The notes under the pieces are model-generated. The model was not told the origin of the DNA, did no database searches, and worked only from the letters and a program-made list of their open reading frames with translations. From positions 25,495,001 through 25,559,000 of the forward strand of contig OX392545.1 in NCBI GenBank assembly GCA_947623455.1: a stretch of DNA of 64,000 bases. Direction: 5' to 3'. Origin of the DNA: Mimachlamys varia. Its lineage: Eukaryota; Mollusca; Bivalvia; Pectinida; Pectinidae. Numbering within the stretch: position 1 is the stretch's first letter; every line of letters begins with the position of its first letter. This document shows, one piece after another, positions 34,530 through 48,800 of this stretch. The position numbers were made by a program, and so were the translations under genes.

Positions 34530-37500
34530 GTAACACTGTAAAACTTGTAAGGTAACTAACACTCTGTACCACCTGTAAGGTAACTAACACTCTGTACCAC
34601 TTGTAAGGTAACCAACACTCTGTACCACTTGTAAGGTAACTAACACTCTGTACCACTTGTGAGGTAACTAACACTTTGTACCACTTGTAAGGTACCAACA
34701 CTCTGTACCACTTGTGAGGTAACTAACACTCTGTACCACTTGTGAGGTAACTAACACTTTGTACCACTTGTAAGGTACCAACACTCTGTACCACTTGTAA
34801 GGTAACTAACACTCTGTACCACTTGTGAGGTAACTAACACTTTGTACCACTTGTAAGGTACCAACACTCTGTACCACCTGTGAGGTAACTAACACTCTGT
34901 ACCACCTGTAAGGTAACTAACACTCTGTACCACTTGTAAGGTAACTAACACTCTGTACCACTTGTGAGGTAACTAACACTTTGTACCACTTGTAAGGTAC
35001 CAACACTCTGTACCACTTGTGAGGTAACTAACACTCTGTACCACCTGTAAAGTAACCAACACTCTGTACCACCTGTAAGGTAACTAACACTCTGTACCAC
35101 CTGTAAGGTAACTAACACTCTGTACCACCTGTAAAGTAACCAACACTCTGTACCACCTGTAAGGTAACTAACACTCTGTACCACTTGTAAGGTAACTAAC
35201 ACTCTGTACCACTTGTAAGGTAACTAACACTCTGTACCACCTGTAAGGTAACTAACACTCTGTACCACCTGTAAGGTACCAACACTCTGTACCACATGTA
35301 AGGTAACTAACACTCTGTACCACTTGTAAGGTAACTAACACTCTGTACCACTTGTAAGGTAACTAACACTCTGTACCACTTGTAAGGTAACTAACACTCT
35401 GTACCACTTGTAAGGTAACTAACACTCTGTACCACCTGTAAGGTAACTAACACTCTGTACCACTTGTAAGGTAACTAACACTCTGTACCACTTGTAAGGT
35501 AACTAACACTCTGTACCACCTGTAAGGTAACTAACACTCTGTACCACTTGTAAGGTAACTAACACTCTGTACCACTTGTAAGGTAACTAACACTCTGTAC
35601 CACCTGTAAGGTAACTAACACTCTGTACCAATTGTAAGGTACCAACACTCTGTACCACATGTAAGGTAACTAACACTCTGTACCACTTGTAAGGTAACTA
35701 ACACTCTGTACCACCTGTAAGGTAACTAACACTCTGTACCACTTGTTAGGTACCAACACTCTGTACCACTTGTAAGGTAACCAACACTCTGTACCACTTG
35801 TAAGGTAACTAACACTCTGTACCACTTGTAAGGTAACTAACACTCTGTACCACCTGTAAAGTAACCAACACTCTGTACCACCTGTAAGGTAACTAACACT
35901 CTGTACCACTTGTAAGGTAACCAACACTCTGTACCACCTGTAAGGTAACTAACACTCTGTACCACTTGTAAGGTAACCAACACTCTGTACCACCTGTAAG
36001 GTAACTAACACTCTGTACCACTTGTAAGGTAACTAACACTCTGTACCACTTGTAAGGTACCAACACTCTGTACCACCTGTAAGGTAACTAACACTCTGTA
36101 CCACTTGTAAGGTACCAACACTCTGTACCACTTGTAAGGTACCAACACTCTGTACCACTTGTAAGGTAACTAACACTCTGTACCACTTGTAAGGTACCAA
36201 CACTCTGTACCACTTGTAAGGTAACCAACACTTTGTACCACTTGTAAGGTACCAACACTCTGTACCACTTGTAAGGTACCAACACTCTGTACCACTTGTA
36301 AGGTAACTAACACTCTGTACCACTTGTGAGGTAACTAACACTTTGTACCACTTGTAAGGTACCAACACTCTGTACCACTTGTGAGGTAACTAACACTCTG
36401 TACCACCTGTAAAGTAACCAACACTCTGTACCACCTGTAAGGTAACTAACACTCTGTACCACCTGTAAGGTAACTAACACTCTGTACCACCTGTAAAGTA
36501 ACCAACACTCTGTACCACCTGTAAGGTAACTAACACTCTGTACCACTTGTAAGGTAACTAACACTCTGTACCACTTGTAAGGTAACTAACACTCTGTACC
36601 ACCTGTAAGGTAACTAACACTCTGTACCACCTGTAAGGTACCAACACTCTGTACCACATGTAAGGTAACTAACACTCTGTACCACTTGTAAGGTAACTAA
36701 CACTCTGTACCACTTGTAAGGTAACTAACACTCTGTACCACTTGTAAGGTAACTAACACTCTGTACCACTTGTAAGGTAACTAACACTCTGTACCACCTG
36801 TAAGGTAACTAACACTCTGTACCACTTGTAAGGTAACTAACACTCTGTACCACTTGTAAGGTAACTAACACTCTGTACCACCTGTAAGGTAACTAACACT
36901 CTGTACCACTTGTAAGGTAACTAACACTCTGTACCACTTGTAAGGTAACTAACACTCTGTACCACCTGTAAGGTAACTAACACTCTGTACCAATTGTAAG
37001 GTACCAACACTCTGTACCACATGTAAGGTAACTAACACTCTGTACCACTTGTAAGGTAACTAACACTCTGTACCACCTGTAAGGTAACTAACACTCTGTA
37101 CCACTTGTTAGGTACCAACACTCTGTACCACTTGTAAGGTAACCAACACTCTGTACCACTTGTAAGGTAACTAACACTCTGTACCACTTGTAAGGTAACT
37201 AACACTCTGTACCACCTGTAAAGTAACCAACACTCTGTACCACCTGTAAGGTAACTAACACTCTGTACCACTTGTAAGGTAACCAACACTCTGTACCACC
37301 TGTAAGGTAACTAACACTCTGTACCACTTGTAAGGTAACCAACACTCTGTACCACCTGTAAGGTAACTAACACTCTGTACCACTTGTAAGGTAACTAACA
37401 CTCTGTACCACTTGTAAGGTACCAACACTCTGTACCACCTGTAAGGTAACTAACACTCTGTACCACTTGTAAGGTACCAACACTCTGTACCACTTGTAAG

Positions 37501-40500
37501 GTACCAACACTCTGTACCACTTGTAAGGTAACTAACACTCTGTACCACTTGTAAGGTACCAACACTCTGTACCACTTGTAAGGTAACCAACACTTTGTAC
37601 CACTTGTAAGGTACCAACACTCTGTACCACTTGTAAGGTACCAACACTCTGTACCACTTGTAAGGTACCAACACTCTGTACCACTTGTAAGGTACCAACA
37701 CTCTGTACCACTTGTAAGGTACCAACACTCTGTACCACTTGTAAGGTACTAACACTCTGTACCACTTGTAAGGTACTAACACTCTGTACCACCTGTAAGG
37801 TAACCAACACTTTGTACCACTTGTAAGGTAACTAACACTCTGTACCACTTGTAAGGTAACTAACACTCTGTACCACTTGTAAGGTAACTAACACTCTGTA
37901 CCACCTGTAAGGTAACTAACACTCTGTACCACTTGTAAGGTACTAACACTCTGTACCACCTGTAAGGTAACCAACACTTTGTACCACTTGTAAGGTAACT
38001 AACACTCTGTACCACTTGTAAGGTAACTAACACTCTGTACCACTTGTAAGGTAACTAACACTCTGTACCACCTGTAAGGTAACTAACACTCTGTACCACC
38101 TGTAAGGTAACTAACACTCTGTACCACCTGTAAGGTAACTAACACTCTGTACCACCTGTAAGGTAACTAACACTCTGTACCACCTGTAAGGTAACTAACA
38201 CTCTGTACCACCTGTAAGGTAACTAACACTCTGTACCACCTGTAAGGAAACTAACACTCTGTACCACTTGTAAGGTAACTAACACTCTGTACCACCTGTA
38301 AGGTAACTAACACTCTGTACCACCTGTAAGGTAACCAACACTTTGTACCACTTGTAAGGTACCAACACTCTGTACCACTTGTAAGGTAACCAACACTCTG
38401 TACCACCTGTAAGGTAACTAACACTCTGTACCACTTGTAAGGTACCAACACTCTGTACCACCTGTAAGGTAACTAACACTCTGTACCACCTGTAAGGTAA
38501 CTAACACTCTGTACCACTTGTAAGGTAACTAACACTCTGTACCACTTGTAAGGTACCAACACTCTGTACCACTTGTAAGGTAACCAACACTCTGTACCAC
38601 TTGTAAGTTAACCAACACTCTGTACCACTTGTAAGGTAACCAACACTTTGTACCACTTGTAAGGTACACCAACACTCTGTACCACTTGTAAGGTAACTAA
38701 CACTCTGTACCACTTGTAAGGTACACCAACACTCTGTACCACTTGTAAGGTAACCAACACTTTGTACCACTTGTAAGGTACACCAACACTCTGTACCACT
38801 TGTGAGGTAACCAACACTCTGTACCACTTGTGAGGTAACTAACACTTTGTACCACTTGTAAGGTAACCAACACTCTGTACCACTTGTAAGGTAACCAACA
38901 CTCTGTACCACTTGTAAGGTAACTAACACTCTGTACCACTTGTGAGGTAATTAACACTCTGTACCACTTGTAAGGTAACCAACACTCTGTACCACTTGTA
39001 AGGTAACCAACACTCTGTACCACTTGTAAGGTAACCAACACTCTGTACCACTTGTAAGGTAACCAACACTCTGTACCACTTGTAAGGTAACCAACACTCT
39101 GTACCACTTGTAAAGTAACCAACACTCTGTACCACTTGTAAGGTAACCAACACTCTGTACCACTTGTAAAGTAACCAACACTCTGTACCAATTGTAAGGT
39201 AACCAACACTCTGTACCACTTGTAAGGTAACCAACACTCTGTACCAATTGTAAGGTAACCAACACTCTGTACCAATTGTAAGGTAACCAACACTCTGTAC
39301 CAATTGTAAGGTAACCAACACTCTGTACCACTTGTAAGGTAACCAACACTCTGTACCAATTGTAAGGTAACCAACACTCTGTACCACTTGTAAGGTAACC
39401 AACACTCTGTACCAATTGTAAGGTAACCAACACTCTGTACCAATTGTAAGGTAACCAACACTCTGTACCAATTGTAAGGTAACTAACACTCTGTACAACT
39501 TGTAAGGTAACCAACACTCTGTACCAATTGTAAGGTAACCAACACTCTGTACCAATTGTAAGGTAACCAACACTCTGTACCAATTGTAAGGTAACTAACA
39601 CTCTGTACAACTTGTAAGGTAACCAACACTCTGTACCACTTGTAAGGTAACTAACACTCTGTACCACTTGTAAGGTAACCAACACTCTGTACCACTTGTA
39701 AGGTAACTAACACTCTGTACCACTTGTAAGGTAACCAACACTCTGTACCACTTGTAAGGTAACCAACACTCTGTACCACTTGTAAGGTAACCAACACTCT
39801 GTACCACTTGTAAGGTAACCAACACTCTGTACAACTTGTAAGGTAACCAACACTCTGTACCACTTGTAAGGTAACCAACACTCTGTACCACTTGTAAGGT
39901 AACCAACACTCTGTACCACTTGTAAGGTACACCAACACTCTGTACAACTTGTAAGGTAACTAACACTCTGTACCACTTGTAAGGTAACCAACACTCTGTA
40001 CAACTTGTAAGGTAACTAACACTCTGTACCACTTGTAAGGTACACCAACACTCTGTACAACTTGTAAGGTAACTAACACTCTGTACCACTTGTAAGGTAA
40101 CCAACACTCTGTACCACTTGTAAGGTAACTAACACTCTGTACCACTTGTAAGGTACACCAACACTCTGTACAACTTGTAAGGTAACCAACACTCTGTACC
40201 ACTTGTAAGGTAACCAACACTTTGTACCACTTGTAAGGTAACCAACACTCTGTACCACTTGTAAGGTAACCAACACTCTGTACCACTTGTAAGGTAACTA
40301 ACACTCTGTACCACTTGTAAGGTAACCAACACTTTGTACCACTTGTAAGGTAACCAACACTCTGTACCACTTGTAAGGTAACCAACACTCTGTACCACTT
40401 GTAAGGTAACCAACACTCTGTACCACTTGTAAGGTAACCAACACTCTGTACCACTTGTAAGGTAACCAACACTCTGTACAACTTGTAAGGTAACTAACAC

Positions 40501-41375
40501 TCTGTACCACTTGTAAGGTAACCAACACTCTGTACCACTTGTAAGGTAACCAACACTCTGTACCACTTGTAAGGTAACCAACACTCTGTACCAATTGTAA
40601 GGTAACCAACACTCTGTACCACTTGTAAGGTAACCAACACTTTGTACCACTTGTAAGGTAACCAACACTCTGTACCACTTGTAAGGTAACTAACACTCTG
40701 TACCACTTGTAAGGTAACCAACACTTTGTACCACTTGTAAGGTAACCAACACTTTGTACCACTTGTAAGGTAACCAACACTCTGTACCACTTGTAAGGTA
40801 ACCAACACTCTGTACCACTTGTAAGGTAACTAACACTCTGTACCACTTGTAAGGTAACCAACACTCTGTACCACCTGTAAGGTAACTAACACTCTGTACC
40901 ACTTGTAAGGTAACCAACACTCTGTACCAATTGTAAGGTAACCAACACTCTGTACCAATTGTAAGGTAACCAACACTCTGTACCAATTGTAAGGTAACCA
41001 ACACTCTGTACCAATTGTAAGGTAACCAACACTCTGTACCACTTGTAAGGTAACCAACACTCTGTACCAATTGTAAGGTAACCAACACTCTGTACCAATT
41101 GTAAGGTAACCAACACTCTGTACCACTTGTAAGGTACACCAACACTCTGTACCACTTGTGAGGTAACCAACACTCTGTACCACTTGTAAGGTAACTAACA
41201 CTCTGTACCACTTGTAAGGTAACCAACACTTTGTACCACTTGTAAGGTAACCAACACTTTGTACCACTTGTAAGGTAACCAACACTCTGTACCACTTGTA
41301 AGGTAACCAACACTCTGTACCACTTGTAAGGTAACTAACACTCTGTACCACTTGTAAGGTACACTAACACTCGTA
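34530..41375. repeat. 28-bp satellite array, about 6.85 kb, about 244 units
   Basis: The unit is AAGGTAACTAACACTCTG then TACCACTTGT, with 27-bp (GGTACCAACA) and 29/30-bp (GGTACACCAACA) variants. Left of about 38.6 kb the AACTAAC and CACCTGT variants dominate; right of it AACCAAC and CAATTGT variants do. A 1362-bp block is tandemly duplicated (about 34945-36302 and 36307-37664). Minus-strand ORFs (for example KWYRVLVTLQVVQSV) exist because the unit lacks minus-strand stops except TAG in the AACTAAC variant, which becomes TGG in AACCAAC. Each unit carries the donor-like AAGGTAAC on the plus strand. Confidence 0.97.
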
Positions 41376-41492
41376 CCACTAGGAAGGAACACCAGAGGTC
41401 TGCACGCTATAAGTGTTAACTGGTCATGTATCTAGTTTATAATGCCGTGAATATAATTATGACGTCATTATATATATTGTATACGGTGATAG

Positions 41493-41597
41493 ACCAGCAC
41501 AACTTCAGTCCCGATCAGACAGAAGAACCTGTTGACAACATGCTGTGCGAAACTCGTGTTGTTACACTCGTAAATGGTCGGAAAGTGTCGGAATCAT
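41493..41597 (+). CDS. Candidate internal exon (weak to moderate)
   Basis: 105 bp after GGTGATAG and before GTAATG, immediately right of the 28-bp array. It is less AT-rich than its flanks and reads (G)AC-initiated DQHNFSPDQTEEPVD then NMLCETRVVTLVNGRKVSES. Its start phase fits the phase-1 donor at 17654 (GATG + AC) and it leaves in phase 1. Neither splice site is strong (poor pyrimidine tract, GTAATG donor) and I recognise no homologue, so it could be chance. Confidence 0.3.
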
Positions 41598-42500
41598 GTA
41601 ATGTATATCTTTGTATTTTCTGTGTATGCTGTATTGTATGTTTTTTTTTAAATATAATGTTATTGACATATAATTTAATTTTGCTGTAAAAGGCATTTTT
41701 ATTAGCTGAGAAAATTTGTGTTAACACCTCATAACGTAAAAAATGATCAGCTTTTGATTTGCTGATAATACAATGTAATGATTTCTGAGAGGAAAGGGTC
41801 CCGCAATAAAAGTCTTGGGAAAAAGGTATTATTTTCAATCCTAGCTGAATCTCGTAATCTCATGGGTTTTTTTCGGATTTGTGAAAATCAATTAAAAATG
41901 TCTTATTTTGTGTGTATTACGCGTGTATAGTTTAACTTGCATGTTGACTAAAAGGATGTACATGTAGTCTCTGAAAATGAACTTCAGTATTCCGTAATTA
42001 TTGGCAAAGGGTTCTTAATGATAAATTTATAAAATGTATGTCCCTTCCTGGGGCAGACGGGCGGGGGTCAATTAAGTGGGAACTAATAAATATTTTCAAA
42101 AATCTTCTTCTCAACCAAATGAAAAGTTTCGACCAAATTTGTACATGTACATATGTATAAACGGAGGGTATTGCCTCCTGGGACATAGCAGCGGGGTCAA
42201 CAGGGAAAAGAGAAAAATATCTTCTGTAAAAGTTAAGGATTTTCTTATAATCTGGGATGTGTGGGTCTCATTTTGGAGACACAAATATGGGGCCTCATAT
42301 AGGAAACAGAAGAATCACGCTTTAGTACTGACAATAACATTTAAACTTAACCTGCCACACAGGATGTTTTCCAAAGCAAATTAAATTTTGTATCAATTGA
42401 GGGTCTATAGGCCATGACCCCAATTGAACATCAAATGGGAACTCATTTTCTTGGCATCTTAACCACCTAAATGCATTAACATAATTTACATAGTTCTTTT
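41598..42500. other. No recognisable feature
   Basis: AT-rich spacer between the candidate exon and the 25-bp array. Confidence 0.45.
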
Positions 42501-42502
42501 TA

Positions 42503-43470
42503 TAGCTATAACCCGTCCTCTTTCTTATAGCTATAACCCGTGTCCTTTCCTACAGCTATAGCCTGTGCTCTTTCCTATAGCTATAACCCGTGCTCTTTCC
42601 TACATCTATAACCCGTGCTCTTTCCTACAGCTATAACCCGTGCTATTTCCTACATGTATAACCCGTGCTCTTTCCTACAGCTATAAACCGTGCTCTTTCC
42701 TACATCTATAACCCGTGCTCTTTCCAACAGCTATAACCCGTGCTCTTTCCTATAGCTATAACCCGTGCTCTTTCCTATAGCTATAACCCGAGCTCTTTCC
42801 TACATGTATAACCCGAGCTCTTTCCTACATCTATAACCCGTGCTCTTTCCTATAGCTATAACCCGTGCTCTTTCCTACATCTATAACCCGTGCTCTTTCC
42901 TATAGCTATAACCCGTGCTCTTTCCTATAGCTATAATCTGTGCTCTTTCCTACAGCTATAATCCGTGCTCTTTCCTATAGCTATAACCCGAGCTCTTTCC
43001 TATAGCTATAACCCGAGCTCTTTCCTACATGTATAACCCGAGCTCTTTCCTACATGTATAACCCGTGCTCTTTCCTATAGCTATAACCCGTGCTCTTTCC
43101 TATAGCTATAATCTGTGCTCTTTCCTACAGCTATAACCCGTGCTCTTTCCTATAGCTATAACCCGTGCCCTTTCATATAGCTATAACCCGTGCTCTTTCC
43201 TACAGCTATAACCCTTGCTCTTTCCTACAGCTATAACCCGTGCTCTTTCCTACAGCTATAACCCGTGCTCTTTCCTACAGCTATAACCCGTGCCCTTTCC
43301 TACAGCTATAACCCGTGCTGTTCCCTATAGCTATAACCCGAGCTCTTTCCTACAGCTATAACCCGTGCTCTTTCCTATAGCTATAACCCGTGCCCTTTCC
43401 TACAGCTATAGCCCGTGTTTTTTCTTAAAGCTATAACCTTTGCCTTTTCTTTTAGCTATAACCCGTGTAT
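42503..43470 (+). repeat. 25-bp minisatellite with acceptor-like units (about 39 copies)
   Basis: The unit is CTATAACCCGTGCTCTTT then CCTACAG, with TATAG or ACATC/ACATG variants of the last bases and CGAGCTC or CGTGCCC variants inside. On the plus strand most units combine a branch-like CTATAAC, a pyrimidine tract CTCTTTCCT and a terminal TACAG/TATAG. About 50 bp beyond the array the text CCACTGGGCCTCTTGTTTT (about 43527-43545) matches the right end of pearl-like elements, so the array may be the core of such an element. Confidence 0.93.
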
Positions 43471-45830
43471 TTTGTGCTCCTTTAATAACATTATATGGTA
43501 CTATGCAGCTTTTATGTACTAAAGCCACTGGGCCTCTTGTTTTTTCTGACAACGGGTGAACCCAATCTGTATTGGTCCGTAGCTTTACGTATTATAGCCG
43601 TAGTCATACGTACATGTAGTAATACTTGTGTGTTCGTGACAATTTTTGAACATGTTCAAAATTTGACTACGGATCGAACAACGGCAATATATCCTTATCC
43701 GTATTAGAGTGTACCGATTCGTTTTCGTCCCTCTCCATCTGTATTTAATACTAATACTGTATACACCACGTGTTTGCAAAGGATACAATACGGTTTCTTA
43801 CGGAACGGAACGATCTCATTTCGTTTATTACGGATCTCTTCGTGGCGGCTCGTGCTATTCCTTAACAGACCGTTTGTATTCGTGCTAACCCTTGTTAACC
43901 GTAGCAAACCGCTACTTATCCGCAGTGCAAATGTCCTGACACGTGTCGTTCTGTATTAAACCGGGTCATTTCCGTGTCGTACCGTAACAATCCGTATCAC
44001 TCCTGTCACCAAATGGCCCCCTTCCTTCATTATCTTGGTAGATACGTCAAAACCGTAGTCACAACGTGTATCTGTATCGCATTAAGGAAAGTAACATTTC
44101 TGGTGTCATATTGAGCATATTGAGGACCTATAGCATTTGTGCTTTGTCCGTCGACTTTTGCCATCCGCTTTATTGAAACTGGAGGGCAATCATACAATAT
44201 GTAAATGAGGCAGATGCGATGCGTTGGGACCAATGTGCAGGAGTCCGGAAGGGGAACTTTGCTAAAGATTTGCTTTGAAATGCTACTCTTTCTTACCCCT
44301 TGAGTGGAATACAACCAAATTCGGTGTGAATATTATTTTATATATAGGTGAGGGCTGTTCTATATTGTGTTAATGAGACTAGTACCACCTAAGGGGAAAG
44401 ATGGGCGGGTTCTTTGAAGTTTCCCTTTAAAACACTTCTCCTGAACCTTTGAATGGGATACAACCAAATTTATTTATAGTCTCTCTGTGAACTATGGTTC
44501 ACATTTATACACTACCCAAAGATGTATAAAATCAATTTATTTTGCCCGATTCTTCCTAAAGTTATACCTAAATATGCAATCCTGACTTTTTAAAGTTTTG
44601 TTAAATTCTTATCATACTTATCGCGTTTCCGTTTCGTTTTTACTTAACCATTATGACGTCATGAATATTTATTTGGCACCCAGATTGAATTCATATTGAC
44701 AATAAATACAATCTGGCAGACGTTCAATGTTATATTTACATTTCGTATATTTTGTAATACTGTACATAATGATGTATTTTTTTCTAATTAATAAAGGTTT
44801 TTGTCCTTGTATGTTAACATACTGAAAGTGTTTTTTTTTTCAAATCGCAATCACCTTAATGCTTAACGTAAAGCCATAATGGTTGTTATCTGAGGCGAAG
44901 TACAAAACGTTGACGTAACGTAAGTCAACATGGCGCCAAAATGACGTCACGCTCAAGTATTGTCCAGTGGTCTTGGTTGCATATATACTGTACTACAGTG
45001 AAAACAGTCTATATTAACACACTGAGTAATGGGAAGCCATCATCCAGCATGTAAATACATGTCAGTATTTTTCAGTAAAATAACTAAAACTGTTAGCATT
45101 GTTGGGCTTGAAACTCGGTATGGTTACTATTTAAACTGCCCCACCACCTGTACAATGTACCTAACTTGTGGGGTGAACGTCTGTTTTGGCACAGTGGTAT
45201 ATCCCTGTCTGTGTTGGTGATGGAGCACGTGCCCGCTAATTGTTACACCAGAAAACACTGGGATTGGCTGGCGGCCTGTATTAATAGCCTATACATATGT
45301 ATAGTTTATGAGACGTAGTTTGTCATATTTAACGAGGTAAACAGAACATTGTGTGAACTTCTATAACACATTAATGATAATACCATACCGGAGATCGAGT
45401 CCCAACCTCAGACATCCGAAATTAGGTCCTCAGAGTAGAGCGTGGCTGTATGTAAATAGTACGTAATCGAAACAAAAAAAGAAAAATCTCTCCAAGGACA
45501 CGGAAAAGGGTGTTGGTTCACTGGTCTGTTCAGTGATGTTATCACTTTGGATTACTTCCTGGATAACTGGACGCGGAAAAGCGGAAAACGTCGCGGATTA
45601 TTGCTAGTGGGGCCTTCTGCTGATGAGCGACAGGGCACTGCCTATTAAACCTCGGTACCATCAGATACATGTACGTAGTGTTGCCGGATAGTGATACAAA
45701 CTCTGAGTTTTACGTGACTGGACAACAAGACATCAGAAGAATTGTGTGTTTCATATAATAGAACACAGTGATGTATGGGTTGGCGCGTCACAAAACCAGG
45801 ATATATACCGGGAACAATGTTGTTATGTAT
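43471..45830. other. Degenerate repeat-like region, no gene
   Basis: 43.56-44.02 kb is unusually rich in short CCGTATT/ACGGAT/CCGTAG words, suggesting a decayed short-period repeat. 44.27-44.48 kb has two copies of TGG(A/G)ATACAACCAAATT about 165 bp apart, like the internal repeats of pearl-type elements. The rest is AT-rich. A box-B-like GAGATCGAGTCCC near 45391 has no supporting box A. Confidence 0.4.
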
Positions 45831-45832
45831 AC

Positions 45833-48800
45833 AACCCAGGAACTTAACACGCTAAACCACAGTGGTGAGTATACACTACCCAGGAACTTAACACGCTAAA
45901 CCACAATGGTGAGTATACACTACCCGGGAACTTAACACGCTAAACCACAATGGTGAGTATACACTACCCGGGAACTTAACACGCTAAACCACAGTGGTGA
46001 GTATACACTACCCGGGAACTTAACACACTAAACCACAATGGTGAGTATACACTACCCAGGAACTTAACACGCTAAACCACAATGGTGAGTATACACTACC
46101 CAGGAACTTAACACACTAAACCACAATGGTGAGTATACACTACCCAGGAACTTAACACGCTAAACCACAATGGTGAGTATACACTACCCAGGAACTTAAC
46201 ATGCTAAACCACAGTGGTGAGTATACACTACCCGGGAACTTAACACACTAAACCACAATGGTGAGTATACACTACCCAGGAACTTAACACGCTAAACCAC
46301 AATGGTGAGTATACACTACCCAGGAACTTAACACACTAAACCACAATGGTGAGTATACACTAACCAGGAACTTAACACACTAAACCACAATGGTGAGTAT
46401 ACACTACCCGGGAACTTAACACGCTAAACCACAATGGTGAGTATACACTACCCGGGAACTTAACACGCTAAACCACAATGGTGAGTATACACTACCCGGG
46501 AAATATAACACACTAAACCACAGTGGTGAGTATACACTACCCGGGAACTTAACACACTAAACCACAATGGTGAGTATACACTACCCGGGAACTTAACACG
46601 CTAAACCACAATGGTGAGTATACACTACCCGGGAACTTAACACGCTAAACCACAATGGTGAGTATACACTACCCGGGAACTTAACACACTAAACCACAAT
46701 GGTGAGTATACACTACCCGGGAACTTAACACACTAAACCACAATGGTGAGTATACACTACCCGGGAACTTAACACGCTAAACCACAATGGTGAGTATACA
46801 CTACCCGGGAACTTAACACACTAAACCACAATGGTGAGTATACACTACCCAGGAACTTAACACACTAAACCACAATGGTGAGTATACACTACCCAGGAAC
46901 TTAACACACTAAACCACAATGGTGAGTATACACTACCCAGGAACTTAACACGCTAAACCACAATGGTGAGTATACACTACCCGGGAACTTAACACAGTAA
47001 ACCACAATGGTGAGTATACACTACCCGGGAACTTAACACGCTAAACCACAATGGTGAGTATACACTAACCAGGAACTTAACACGCTAAACCACAATGGTG
47101 AGTATACACTAACCAGGAACTTAACACGCTAAACCACAATGGTGAGTATACACTAACCAGGAACTTAACATGCTAAACCACAATGGTGAGTATACACTAA
47201 CCAGGAACTTAACATGCTAAACCACAATGGTGAGTATACACTAACCAGGAACTTAACACGCTAAACCACAATGGTGAGTAAACACTACCCAGGAACTTAA
47301 CACGCTAAACCACAATGGTGAGTATACACTACCCGGGAACTTAACACAGTAAACCACAATGGTGAGTATACACTACCCAGGAACTTAACACAGTAAACCA
47401 CAATGGTGAGTATACACTACCCAGGAACTTAACACAGTAAACCACAATGGTGAGTATACACTACCCAGGAACTTAACACAGTAAACCAATAATGGTGAGT
47501 ATACACTACCCAGGAACTTAACACACTAAACCACAATGGTGAGTATACACTACCCAGGAACTTAACACAGTAAACCACAATGGTGAGTATACACTACCCA
47601 GGAACTTAACACGCTAAACCACAATGGTGAGTATACACTACCCGGGAACTTAACACGCTAAACCACAATGGTGAGTATACACTACCCGGGAACGTAACAC
47701 GCTAAACCACAATGGTGAGTATACACTACCCGGGAACTTAACACACTAAACCAGAATGGTGAGTATACACTACCCGGGAACTTAACACACTAAACCACAA
47801 TGGTGAGTATACACTACCCAGGAACTTAATACAGTAAACCACAATGTTGAGTATACACTACCCGGGAACTTAACACAGTAAACCACAATGGTGAGTATAC
47901 ACTACCCGGGAACTAAACACGCTAAACCACAATGGTGAGTAAACACTACCCAGGAACTTAACACGCTAAACCACAATGGTGAGTAAACACTACCCAGGAA
48001 CTTAACACGCTAAACCACAATGGTGAGTAAACACTACCCAGGAACTTAACACGCTAAACCACAATGGTGAGTATAACACGCTAAACCACAATGGTGAGTA
48101 TACACTACCCAGGAACTTAACACGCTAAACCACAATGCTGAGTATACACTACCCGGGAACGTAGCACGCTAAACCACAATGGTGAGTATACACTACCCGG
48201 GAACTTAACACGCTAAACCACAATGGTGAGTAAACACTACCCGGGAACTTAACACACTAAACCACAATGGTGAGTATACACTACCCGGGAACTTAACACA
48301 CTAAACCACAATGGTGAGTATACACTACCCGGGAACTTAACACGCTAAACCACAATGGTGAGTATACACTACCCGGGAACTTAACACACTAAACCACAAT
48401 GGTGAGTAAACACTACCCGGGAACTTAACACACTAAACCACAATGGTGAGTATACACTACCCGGGAACTTAACACGCTAAACCACAATGGTGAGTATACA
48501 CTACCCGGGAACTTAACACACTAAACCACAATGGTGAGTAAACACTACCCGGGAACTTAACACGCTAAACCACAATGGTGAGTAAACACTACCCAGGAAC
48601 TTAACACGCTAAACCACAATGGTGAGTAAACACTACCCAGGAACTTAACACGCTAAACCACAATGGTGAGTAAACACTACCCAGGAACTTAACACGCTAA
48701 ACCACAATGGTGAGTATACACTACCCGGGAACTTAACACGCTAAACCACAATGGTGAGTATACACTACCCGGGAACTTAACACGCTAAACCACAATGGTG

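Noticed and set aside
34530..41375. Dozens of minus-strand ORFs of 65-254 codons in the 28-bp array
   Set aside because: They arise because the unit lacks minus-strand stops except TAG in the AACTAAC variant. Several frames are open at once, with no independent start, splice or codon signal.
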